64,000 nt of DNA from Ectocarpus siliculosus. Lineage: Eukaryota > Sar > Phaeophyceae > Ectocarpales > Ectocarpaceae. A program made the position numbers and the translations under genes. Under the pieces are notes generated by a model. The model saw only the letters and a program-made list of their open reading frames with translations, was not told the DNA's origin and did no database searches. Each line of letters starts with the position of its first letter. The first letter of the stretch is position 1. Below are positions 33,401 through 44,727 of the stretch, piece by piece. Location of the stretch: the NCBI GenBank assembly GCA_000310025.1, contig FN649740.1:5708864-5772863 (forward strand). Reading direction: 5' to 3'.

Positions 33401-35775
33401 TACACAGCGACTATTTGTTTGAAGTGAATGTCCGCTGTCCGATAATAGCAGGGTGTACCAAAGAATTACCGTTTTTCACGTGTCCAGCCTTGCTCTGCTT
33501 GGCCAACTCGCTTTGCAAAGTCCCTGCAAGGCCAAATCACCTAGCGGGCGCAGCATGTGTAATTCTGCACCACCTTGGTCGGTGCTTGATTGCCGTGGGT
33601 GCGCTTCCCTGCTATGGAGTTCGAAGTTCCCATATTCCCTTGTCCCATATCTACATACACTTGTGGTTACGGCAGACGCCTCTCTCACAACCAGGGTACG
33701 ACGAGAGTCCTACTTGTGACCGGCTGTTATGCAACCACAATACCACGAATGCTGAGCCAACGTTGTGCTGCAATCGTCGCCAGGTCCAACCTAGACAGCA
33801 ACGGCTCTGGGAAACCTCCACCCTATATCACTCCGTCCCGAGTCGGTCGAGGGGATCAGCAGCAGCCACCCCCGTATCGCACTCCGGGTCATGACGAGAA
33901 GAAGCAATCTGCCTCTGCAGCAGGGGCCAAGAAAGAAAGGACACCGAATGGCGTTAGCAAGCTACTTCCCAAGAAGGTGAGACGCACCACTTGGCAGTAA
34001 CGCACCGGAAAATTCGCGTACGTGAAACCTACGCCCAGACCTATTTTTGTCGCACGGATGTAGCTCTAGCGTTTCCCAGACAGTTGAATGGCGAGCCCCG
34101 GACGTATCATTTTGTCCGTGACTAATAGCCATTACTGTCCAGCGGTCTCTTTCTTGGGTTGGTTGGTCGGCTGGACTATCCTGTAGTAGGTTGCCGTCGT
34201 GCTCTTCCTTGTTGCCGTCCGGAAAGTGCAGGGAGGACGGCCTCTGAACAACGGCTACATCTAGCGGGGGATCGCTTCGTCAAACGGGGAAAATATAGAT
34301 TTCACCCTGATACTGTTAAGCTCCAACGCTTCTGGTTGCTTCGAGGGCACTGGCAGGTTTTCTGCGCGGAACGACTCATTTCCACGCGCGCAGCGCGATG
34401 GCTTGCCGGAGAAAAACGCCAAACAGTGTCGCTCCCGAAAGCTGTAATACACGAGCAAGGCCCGTGTACTCTCCGCGGGATATTGTTGATGGTCGGGTCG
34501 TACCGCATCAAGGCAGGGGGTCTTGTTCGAGCTCTTGGTGCTGTAGTTTGATGTTTGATATGTACCGTGCGTCTGAAGGCAACGGCTAGATCGGCTTTGT
34601 TGCGTGGAAAAGTGCTGGTGATGTTCATGTCATTCCATCCCGCATATTAATGATCACACGTGATTTCGTGGCGCCTTGCACGTCCCGATGGATGGCTGTT
34701 GTTCATGCTGCTGTAGTCTTGGCGCAACTCGAAACGGGCTGAGAGCTCAACGCCAGGAGCTGGCCGACGCGCACCTATGCAGGACACCAGCGTAAGTTTG
34801 ACGATATGTGCGTGCGTGCAGAGAAACGTCCTACAACAGAGGTTGGAATGTCAGGATGGGGGGGGGGGGGGGTCGTGCGGGTTATCGTGGGAATGTTCGG
34901 ATCTGCCTCAGATAGGTGTACAGGGCTCGTCACCATTGAACCTACGCCCCGTCCGCCGAATTTTGTCATTGCCAGTCGTATCAAGTGGGAGGTGGTCTTG
35001 TTCGAGGCAGAATAAACCGGGAGATCCTCGACACGGCCTTCGGCGAAGCCCTGATCACCTCAATCGCGGCGTACAACAACCAGCGAGCGGTGAACAGCCT
35101 TCTTCGCAGTGACCGCGACGGCGAGGACGAGGAGGAAGGGCAAGACGTGGACGATGGGGACCTGGTTGGCACCGACCGAATCGCAGGGAAACTTCAGGTG
35201 ACAACTCAGAAAAGTTGTTGGATCGTGACTGGTATCTTCAGTTGATTTTGTGCAAAGAATGGCGCATGTGCGTCGGTGAAACAGTTCCCTGCCACGAACC
35301 TGTCGACTGCATGTACGACTTATTCCACACCATTGTCTAGGAAAGCAGCAGCAGCAACACCATCACCACACACCAGCGGTGTCTGGGGACATACCTTTCG
35401 ACACTCCTTTGATTGCTTCTTCGTCGAATGGAGAGTTTGGGAACTCGCATTTGGCGAATTGCTCTCATGAGATGAAATGAACGCTTCCTCCTCCTCGCCA
35501 AGAGCGACTCCAGAAGCACAGTATATCGCTATCCTATGTATGGCACCATCGGTGAGTCGAGCCCGGACAGCGGAGAACCAGGTATGTACTGTAGTCTACA
35601 TGTAGACATTGTCCGTCATAACAATACGAGCGTTTTTACCACGTCGCAACACGTCGTATCATTTGTGCTCCGCTGTCAGGTGGTTGTTTCAGGGCCTAGC
35701 GAGTTCGTGGTCCACGCCAGGCAGCTCCTTGCCGAAATGGGGGTCCCCGCTGGCTGCATGGTGTTGCTTGACTGA
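24407..35775 (+). pseudogene. 5'-truncated tandem copy of the peroxidase-DOMON-b561-b5-reductase gene (b561 to C-terminus)
   Basis: Exons homologous to exons 9-26 of the 44728-60973 gene: 24407-24453 (partial), 24910-25165, 25530-25659, 26020-26269, 26800-26988, 27354-27578, 28404-28541, 28853-29041, 29827-29877, 30762-30872, 31118-31222, 31748-31863, 32710-32746, 32900-32996, 33190-33356, 33784-33976, 34976-35197, 35680-35775 (stop TGA). Most lengths equal those of the full copy. Three differ by frame-breaking amounts: exon 11 by -5, exon 12 by +7 (creating TGA after IVNEGTQ) and exon 20 by +1. Homology starts abruptly inside the first b561 helix (LIAWMIIAPWG), and no peroxidase or DOMON exon lies upstream. 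Cytochrome b5 (HPGG) and the reductase motifs are otherwise well kept, so decay is recent or the indels are bypassed by altered splicing. Confidence 0.85.
27836..27970. other. Assembly gap in a G-rich intron
   Basis: 135 N preceded by about 30 bases that are almost all G (27805-27835) and followed by another G run near 27995. It lies in the intron between exons 14 and 15 of the truncated copy. Unsequenced G-rich simple repeat is the likely cause. Confidence 0.9.
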
Positions 35776-38700
35776 CCCAGCCATGCTTCGATCGGCGGCC
35801 ACTGATACAGTAAACGTGGAGATGATCTCCCAAGGTACTCCCTTCTCCTTTGAGAGACCCTTGCTTGGCCGCACCGCTTCCAGTCTAGTGGTTTGATTTC
35901 GGCTTCCATATGTCGCGCTCACCCTACTACCTAGAGTAGGTAGATTTCGTACAGAAAAAGACATGTAGACTATATATACAGTAGTCATGTCGCCATGTTG
36001 GCAGTTTTTGTTTTTGGTGAGATGCCTTCGTCTCTGTTCGCCGGACGTGTGTACCAGAGGGCTCGTGTTGAGTGATGAAGGAAGAACAAGACGTTGTGTG
36101 CGTTCTCTTATCACGCTGCGTGTTGCACGTGTTTGTGGTGGTATAGTGGGCTGTACGTGTGCATGCTATATGGGTGCGGTGAAGATGACGAATGAAGTCT
36201 TGCTTGCCTCGCCCATGTCTCCTTGCTCTCTATTAGGCTACATGTGTTCATTCCCGTTAACCGCCTTGTGTGAGGCCAAAATTTGGTCCTCTACCATCGC
36301 GTACAGAAGCTCCCCCAAGTACACATCCCATATCTCGTCAACATATCTCTTGGTCATCATACGTTGCACACATGCATCTTTGGAGATACTCGCACCATTT
36401 CCCTCCTACAGCAATACCCGCACCTACAGAGTGGATACAGAAAGGGCCACCACTTTAGACCCTCTACAGTAGTTTCGGCCGAGGCTGGGGTTCTTACTGT
36501 AGTTCCTGCTGTACATTAGCAGGGTCATGATCATGCATGTACTGTTGTACGAGATGATCGCTGTACTCTATCTAGACTTTACCGGTTTTTTGTGTAGGGG
36601 TTTCAACAGATGGAGCTCAATAACGGTGCTCAAGAAAAAAAAAAAAAACACTCCTGAGGGGCGGGTCTTGTGGTGAGGCAAGGTGAGGTGGTGATTTCTT
36701 AGGTGGTGGGTGGCGGCGCGTTCTGAACCTTGATTGCGCTCTATTTTTGATCCGTCCCTGCTACTGGAGCCGGGGGCTCGAACAGCGCGCGGCAGGTATA
36801 TATCGCGCCGCATTGCTCTCCTTCACGCAGATGTTGACCGTTTGTGCGGGTTGTTCTTTGTTGTGTGGTGCATGGTCTATGCATATGTAGCCTATGCATG
36901 AGATCGAGAGCGGAGAAGGAGGTGAAGGCACGCGCCAAGGTCTGCAACTGCGTACCTGGTGCCTGATATCTGTACTGCTGCAGACAACAACACACGGAGA
37001 TTCCTTTGGCTCTCCCATCAATTATTTTGGGAGGCTGTTGCGGATGAATCTGCGACAACAGATCCGTGTATGTATACGGCAGTCAGTCTCGTAGATAAAT
37101 AAATAACCAGCAGACAATTCGATGACAGTACAGATAGATGTAGAAGATAAAATACCGAATGATACCCAATGTGCCTCTCAACATCCAACATCCGGCTGCA
37201 TCTCTCGTCTCTAATCTTCTCTTGGCATATCAGCAGCTGACAGAAGATGGGATATCGCGCCGATCGAAGCGGATGTTCCGATTCCGATCTCCGACGAGAA
37301 GAAAAAAATCGCGCCAACCATGCATCGTGCGGTGAAGCCAAGAACGGAGTGTGTCCTTCGAAACCCAATTGTTTTATGTTGTGGCGGCCATTTTCAATTT
37401 TTTGTGTTCTGGCGGGCAAATAACCACAACTTCGCCTCTCCGACGCAGGAAAAAGCTAAGGAAATCGATTCCCAGCTTGTATGTCAACATGATGTCAACC
37501 TGTGTGGTTTCTTGTCGTTCAACAGATGGCCGTAATAACGACCAAGAAATTGAACCAGGAACGAACTCAACCACGCTTTTACTTACTTTCATTTCAACCC
37601 ACAGGCTCTCGCGACTTTGTCTACCATCTTCAAACTTTTCCATCAACCCACCCACACTCTCACTCACCGCCGGTCGAGGGGGCTGACTCTTGCAGGCCGT
37701 CCGTCCTGCCCGGCCTATACTGCTGTAACAGCAGGTAAGAATAGGAAGTCAACTTCACTTGCAGCAACCGAGGTCACCCCGATGTTACTAGGTGTTCGTT
37801 GTGAGTGCGAGAGTAGCGTAGCACATGATGGAGAATCCTGCTTGCGTCGGGACCAACACAAATACAGGCCACGGCCCTACTGTTGTATCCTCGCCTCGTC
37901 CGCGAGGTGTTCCTGAATACCGCTGTAGGAGAGAACGCCACGTAAGTAAGTGCAGATCGTGAGCCATGTGCCAGACGCAAGCACACAAGGACGGCGTGGG
38001 GTGGTTTGAAGGACAAATAATCATGAGCATCTGCCACAGTTGGAAGTGTGAAGGCGCTGGCCGCGTGTCGCCCCTACTCCTTACCCTATCAGCCTGAGTT
38101 TTGCGCTCCAAGGACCGGAATTTTCCCTCGCATCTTGATCAGATCGTGGTTAAAGTCTGTTCCTAGTTACCTCGGCTAACCGTGATTCACAGCAGTAGTA
38201 GCAGCACCGAGAGGTTGTGGGTTCGAATTGCCAACAATTTTCAGCGGGAAAAAAACGTTTCTCGAGTGGTTGTGCCAAATTCGACTTGAAGGGCGACGAG
38301 AGAGAGGGTGGTTGGATGGCTGCATGGCTGCGCAAAAACTTCATATTGAAGGGCAAATCGCTGCTCGGGAAACCGTGGAAATACAGGCAGCTTTCTCTGA
38401 CGCTATGAAGAGTAATTGCTAATCTATCTCAGACTCTTTTCTTAGATAGAGATGGATTCGCTCGGCCATTAGGTACACGTCCAGCAGTAGTACTTACATA
38501 TCCAGAAAATGAAATAAAGGCTGGGCAATACAGTTGGGAAATATTACAGCAGCAGAAAGAAAAAATGCTCCAATGCCAGTGCGCCCTGTCCCCTCCACTA
38601 TTGTTGTTACCCTATTTTGGAGCAAGATTTCACGGAAGCAAGCAATGGATCCAACCTCGCAGGTGAAATGTATGGAAGTAGCCCCGGCCCGGTGGTCTGG

Positions 38701-40308
38701 TTCGATTCTCTTCATGCAAGTTTTCTTGATTCTCTCTCTCTCTCAATACTGCTCCCTCCCCCAGCAATTTTCAGCGGAAACAGGAAAGACCCGACTGATG
38801 AGCCCGGCTGAATTAGCCCGTCTCGCGATGGTCGATGAACAAACGAAAAAAGTACCGGTACGTTCATGTACTGGTAGATATGTAGGTCAGTGCAAGTACC
38901 TCACGAGGAACCGTGTGGGGAAAGTATAACTTCGAAGAAAGTATACCTTCACGTAGTATCCTGTGCGACATTCACCTCCTCTTGTCGTATGAACCCCGGC
39001 TGAGATCACGTTGTTGGCAAAATATACAGCAAGGGGCCCGCATTCTAGAGTTAGATATTCAAAGGCAGGCTAGGCTCAAATTTATTGACGTAGGCCCGAG
39101 AGAAACATAGCCCAGTGAGTGGTGGATCAACATCGTACTTCTGTTCGGGGTGTCGGCGCGTGTACTGCGTTTTCACGCTCGTGGGCTCTTTTGTGGAGAG
39201 CGTTTTGCACGAAGGATTGACTCAAGTTCCTTGTTTCAACGAGTCAACGAGACAGAGACATGGGCAGGCAAGCAGAGCCGGTTGCGCGTCAAGTCCATCA
39301 CACCAACCATATACGTCTGCGTACCCCCCCGGGAGATCTCGGAGATTCCTGCCGAGTACACACACAAACAGTATACAGGTGTAACAACCTGTGCTCGACA
39401 CTAGTGGCGGCGAAAAGTCGAGCCTCGACCCGATTTTAAGGATTTTTTCTTGATGTCTCCGGGCCCGTACTATAGTAGACTATTTCACCCGCAACAAGCC
39501 TGTGTATGTAGACTATGTGTATAATAGCACCAGCATACACGTAATAGCACGAGCAACACGGGGACCAATGAACACGTACGCTTCGGGCTTCTGTGAAGTA
39601 TGTCCAATTTCCCTCGAATATTTCCATTCGCCATCTGGTAAATGTACTATGCGTACCACGATCTTCCATGGAACCGATGGAAGCTTCCATAACTCTCTCC
39701 TTAGTTTAGGCACCATATTCCACGAGGTGGCCGGTGGGAATCTCAAAATTTCCTTCCAAGGATGGAAGTGATGGACTTCAACGAGGTTTCATGAAAGCTA
39801 CAACATGTTTCGCAGTAAGTTTGTTTGTACTTTGGTGCATGCTTCCGCGGTTTGTTATGCTCATGAATCTGGAGGTAGTATTATTTTTGAGTCGTGAACC
39901 CCCACGACTTCATCACGTCACCCGGGCGTACCCCACGCCAAATCTTGCCCGGGTTCCTCACACATACACCACACACAGACGTAAACCTAGGCAGGCTGTC
40001 ACACCTCATCTCGCTACCCCACTTTAACAGCCTTCTTTTCCCCCCTTTCCCATGCGTCTGCGCCCTACCTCCGATTGCTTCCGTCCCTTCACCAAACATA
40101 CCCCCCCCCTCCCCCCTACCTCCACCTTCAGACTCCCTCTCGCTCCCCCCATCCCCACCTTATCATTTACCATGACCATAAATTGTTGCCTCCCATATCA
40201 AGAGCGACTAATAACACGCCGCTTAGACTTCGAAAGAAAAACATACCACGTACAGTTCCACCCCTGAACAGACCAAATGACTTAAACATGAAATTAAATC
40301 CCGAGACG
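35776..40308. other. Intergenic region between the two gene copies, left part
   Basis: No supportable gene. Holds an A run near 36631, a polypyrimidine stretch at about 40095-40165 and box-B-like words (GGTTCGATTC near 38698, GGTTCGAATTG near 38219) that may be old SINE remnants. Open frames are short, overlapping on both strands and without domains. Confidence 0.5.
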
Positions 40309-41016
40309 CTACTTCGGCTTAGGTCGTGCGCCCTTCCACCGCGTCAGTTGCCCAGGCTGGATCCCCTTCCCAACAGCGTCCGACGCTAGCGCAAAGGACG
40401 CCTTCTGAACATCATCCAAATTGGCCCGCAAGTACGATTGAAACGCGTCCGACTTCCACCTCCCTTGTTGTTGAATTGCCCACGAAGACAACCCAATCGC
40501 CCCCAACCTAGTCGCGGCCCCTATCCTGCCGGAATGCGGCGCATACCCTTCCGGTTTCAATCCTTGACCAGCCACGAGAGCGCACATAGCTGTCGACGAT
40601 TGACCACACGTCCAAACCTTCCAAACCTTACCAGAAGGGTAAGCAGCAATGGGTGCCATCTCATCGAGCTGCGGATAGCAGCACATCAATTCCAGCAAAA
40701 CTTCGAGCCCGCCTATGCCCACCATCCCCGCCGGTACATCACCGGTCCCGTCCCACTCCCAATCGAACTTAGTGAACCCCGGGCACATCTTAACGCGCAA
40801 CACCACTGCCTCGTCATGATTTCCTTTCCACGCCTCGAACAGCACCTCTACTCTATCCGCACACCGCCACAAAGCCGGAGTAAGGAGTTGCACCTCACCT
40901 TTCCAAAACGCCACATTGCCGCGCGTATTCCCGAACTCCCTGTGAATCTTGCCGTTGCTATACGCGAAGATTTCCGATGGGCGGCACATAAACAAATATG
41001 ACACGGCTAGGGCTAG
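40309..41016 (-). CDS. Tyrosine recombinase catalytic domain (DIRS/Crypton/phage-integrase-like), N-terminally truncated
   Basis: An open frame of about 235 codons with the residues expected of a tyrosine recombinase in order: Arg I in YLFMCRPSEI, the H-x-x-R box in YAPHSGRIGAATRLGAIG, a Trp in the H/W position (QQQGRWKSD) and the nucleophilic Tyr in FQSYLRAN. Such enzymes cut and rejoin DNA through a 3'-phosphotyrosine. The frame is closed upstream by TGA at 41017-41019 and contains no N-terminal DNA-binding domain, so this is either the last exon of a longer gene or a truncated element. No reverse transcriptase is adjacent, which leaves Crypton-like, DIRS-remnant or domesticated origins open. 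No in-frame ATG precedes Arg I except the Met within LFMCRP. Confidence 0.75.
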   Translation of the reverse strand, partial: LALAVSYLFMCRPSEIFAYSNGKIHREFGNTRGNVAFWKGEVQLLTPALWRCADRVEVLFEAWKGNHDEAVVLRVKMCPGFTKFDWEWDGTGDVPAGMVGIGGLEVLLELMCCYPQLDEMAPIAAYPSGKVWKVWTCGQSSTAMCALVAGQGLKPEGYAPHSGRIGAATRLGAIGLSSWAIQQQGRWKSDAFQSYLRANLDDVQKASFALASDAVGKGIQPGQLTRWKGARPKPK

Positions 41017-41531
41017 TCACATCACCCGCCCCCCCGGTTTCCGGCCAATCACCGAGCCGAAGCCCACTCCTGACCTATACCTAACACACACGCGATGACC
41101 TCTACGACAGATCGTCCCTTCGTCTCACAGGAGCGGCTGCAGTGTGCACTCTTCTTATTGCTTCTTGCTGCAGCTGCTCAAGTTGTACTCCAATACGTCA
41201 TCACCACCATGCTCATCCAATCTCCCGATGAAACTTCCCCGCAATTTCTTGCCTACTTTGCCACTGTACGATTCAGTCCCGCGCCACAAACCCCAGATTT
41301 CCTTCGTTCAATCTTACACTTAGATGTTGGACACGCTTCTTCTTCCGTCCATCGAAATCATGAGCTCTTCCATTCGTTTTGCATCAACACACAAAAAATG
41401 TGGGGGGGGTGACATTTTTGGGCCACGTCGCCAGATTTCTCATGGGGTCATGAGACGATTCTCATGGTGCACCAAGTTGGTTGCATTTTTCTGTATTTGA
41501 GTTTTTCCGAGTCATTTCCCCAAATCCAAGG

Positions 41532-42285
41532 GTAGGTCTTACCGAAGAAATCAGATCTCGAAATCGCGTTCAGATTTGGTGATAAGACCGGAAGATCCAA
41601 AGAACTCTGTTGCTCATCGGCTGAAATGTTATGGAACCCGTCGAATCTTTAGGACTTAAAACAGGACGACCCAAAACCAAATCGGGATTTGAACAAAGGT
41701 GAAATCATTTAATCGGATCCCGATTTGGGTGAACAGCGTCCATAGTTGCGGCACCACGGTTTACTCGCATGCACGGCGCGTGCCCACCTACCCCCATCCA
41801 CACGAACTCCATCCACCGCCGAGCACAGAGGAAAGAGAGAGCACAAAAATCCGACCCAAAGGGAGGGTGACTGCGTATCGTTGTTGCACGTGACTGGTGC
41901 CGAAAAAAAACGTGTGTGGGATGTGTTGGTCTGTGGGGCAATCTCCCGTGGGTTGTCGAACTTTAAATGCACAGACGAATTGGCGGCTTTCTGTCGGACG
42001 AGGCTCGATTCAAACGCTCACATGCATATGGACATCGTGTCAGTACCGCACAGAGGCCATGTGCGCGTTGGTGTGTTCTTGTCGGGAGCGATAGCTCCCC
42101 ATGTGGTGTGGCCACGTCATAACAGTACGTCGCAATAGCAATCTGGCAGTTGGCAAGCGGCGGACCTCTCGGGTTGTTCGCGGTGGACTGCAGAGATTCG
42201 TTTCTGTTTGGCAGATCTCCCGTTAAGACATACATACTTATATCGACATGTGATTTCGAGATCTGATTTCTTTGTTAAGACCTAC
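41532..42285. mobile_element. 754-bp unit with 34-bp terminal inverted repeats
   Basis: GTAGGTCTTA...AAATCAGATCTCGAAATC at 41532-41565 is reverse-complemented at 42252-42285 with two mismatches in 34. The interior has no recognised coding region. No clear target duplication was seen at the outer edges, so a non-autonomous DNA transposon is likely but not proved. Confidence 0.6.
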
Positions 42286-44727
42286 TCTAATGACGCGCCA
42301 TCACGCACAACGGATCCTCATGGCGCACACCATGGGAGGTTTCTGAACCTCACGGGCGTTTAGAGTGCCCCATGACGTAAATTCGTTTGTTTCGGTAATA
42401 TTCATCTGTTGTAGTTTTCATGTGGCGCTACATGACGTACTACATGAGTCTGTGTTGACGAATATCTATTTGCTCATGTCGCCTCATGTTGCACCATGGT
42501 GAACCATTCCCATAGTCCCATGAGATATCTCATGGTCTGTCATGGCATGACATGAATTGATCTAAATCATTGCGCCCCATGAGCAATTTCGTGGGCCCCC
42601 ACGAGATTCCATGAGATCTTTCTCGTGGTGCCTATATGCGTACGAGACCTCATCGTTCCTCATGGTGCCTCAAGGTGGTCCATCAAACGCTCGCTGTGTT
42701 TTCATGTTTGTTTGTGTTTTTCATTACCCCAAAATGTTGTTATCTGAAATGATGACAGTTCCAACATGGGAGCCCCTGAACCCCCTCCCTCGTCGTGACT
42801 TGCACCATCTTCAGCGTTGAAACATGATTCCAAGGGGGGTGGATGTGTTCTGTAGGGTTTGTACTCCGGCTTTTGGATTGTGGAAGCGCCCACCGAAAAG
42901 CCCAATCAAATAATAATTGGTCATGTACTTCGGAGTGTACACTGAAGTGTAGGAAGAACGGGATGGCCGGGCGGACTTCCTCTCTAAGGGCCTATCCCAC
43001 ATCTTTATCATCTGCGTGTCTCCTTCGACGTTGAGGTACGCATGTCTATTCTAACCTTTCTCTTTCTCTCCCCTAATAACACATACCATTCCTTGACAAT
43101 AAAACCATTGAGCAACCCCTGTAGGACCGGTCCTGACAACGGTGCCAAGCTTGAAGAAGCACAAGCCTGATCGTAGCTTGTCCCTACAGGGTTACGCTCT
43201 CGATCCACTATTGATTGTGAAGGAATGTGATATTGATTCTTATTGTTTTCAAGGGGAAAGAAAGGTCTGCACCATTGTAAACGCGCGTCTCAACATCGCA
43301 GGGGGCACGCAGATCGTGATGATGTGAGATAAGGCCTTGGATGTGCTCCTCAGGCATCCCACATCGTACTCTTCAGAAGCAGCACTATCTTTTTGTTTGC
43401 AGCAGCACCCCTTATGACTGACACCCGCAATCAACCCCGGATGAAGACCACTCAAGTACCTTGGCCTTCATTCGTCTGGGACCAAGCTCCGACCACAGTT
43501 TGTACTCCGTTGTTGATGTGCTTGAGAATGTCGGGCAGAATTTGCCGAAATATCGGGGTATATTCACTACCACACCGTGGTAGTGTCTAAACGTATACCA
43601 GAGGCCTATAACACAAGACGGGGTATGTATCTCGGTGTTTTTCAACATTCGGGTGTTTGCCTTCTTTTTTTTTCCCGGTATGCTCGTACCTGTAGAGATC
43701 CACTTCATTAAGGGTGCAATCCCCCAATGACTGTCGGGGGACAATTTCGATTCCCTCGTTTCGTGTTGGCGTTGAGACGAGATGACTGATTTTGGTCGAA
43801 CACCATCCAGGTTCGAATCCGCCACCCGCGATCAATACTTGCAGAACAATGGTGGAAAAAAACAAAATGGGGGACGAAAACAGATTGTCAAACTCGCGGA
43901 GCTTTGAATGATGTGGCCGGCGTAGGAACCCGTGAAATCCCATACAGGGCCCGTAGGAGTGTACCACGTGCACGTACAACATGAACAACACGTACATTTC
44001 CCTCGTCCTATCGTGTTTTTCCGAAGAGCAAACATCTGTGTATCGCCCTTGGTAGGCGTTACCCTAGCCGGGTTCTCGATTCCCCTGCAAGAAACGTCTT
44101 TCCGGGGCCTTTACTACGTGATTGTAGTGGGGTGAACTGGTGCCGCCACCCCACAGAGGTGTTGTCGGGGTACTCAGTGGGTGTGGAACGTTCTCGGAAT
44201 ATTTGTGGTACCTAGGTTGATCTGTCAAACTGGGTGTGTTCAGCTTTGTATCATGGTCCTAACCTCATAGCAGTTCCTCAGCTGGACCAAGTTACTCCGC
44301 CGAACAATATGTTCTTCCCGTGCTCAAGGAAATCTGCCACGACAGAAGCGCTTGATACTAGCCCTCCTACGGTCTAAATCAATTACCAGCGCAGTCGTTC
44401 ACAACCTTTCGCATTTGCAGCGCGGTACTGTGCAAGAAGTTGTGGCAAAGGATCGGCCAGAAAGTCGATTGGGGGCTCGTTCATGAGCACCGTTTGCAGT
44501 CATTGGACAAAGTTGCAAATGGCCCGACCTCAGGTGCGGTACAAGCACATGTTGAGAACTCCGTACATGTAGTTTATTGTAGCAGAAAGTGTGGGTGTTT
44601 GCATGGATATGTTCGACGAAAGGCGTTGGAACTCTCGATCTTCATGATATGCATATGCGAAGCTTCACTTTGCGCCTGCGGCAACTGACCACGCTACTTT
44701 CGCCGAATCGGTGCAGCCAAGACCAGG
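42286..44727. other. Intergenic region upstream of the full-length redox gene
   Basis: The first part (to about 42660) is rich in CATGAG/CTCATG and CATGG words. A box-B-like GGTTCGAATCC lies at about 43811. No gene was recognised. The last 500 bases should contain the promoter of the gene starting at 44728, but no element can be named with confidence. Confidence 0.5.

Noticed and set aside
43790-43835. Box-B-like GGTTCGAATCC as a tRNA gene
   Set aside because: T-arm and acceptor do not pair convincingly and box A is absent at proper spacing; at most an old SINE remnant.
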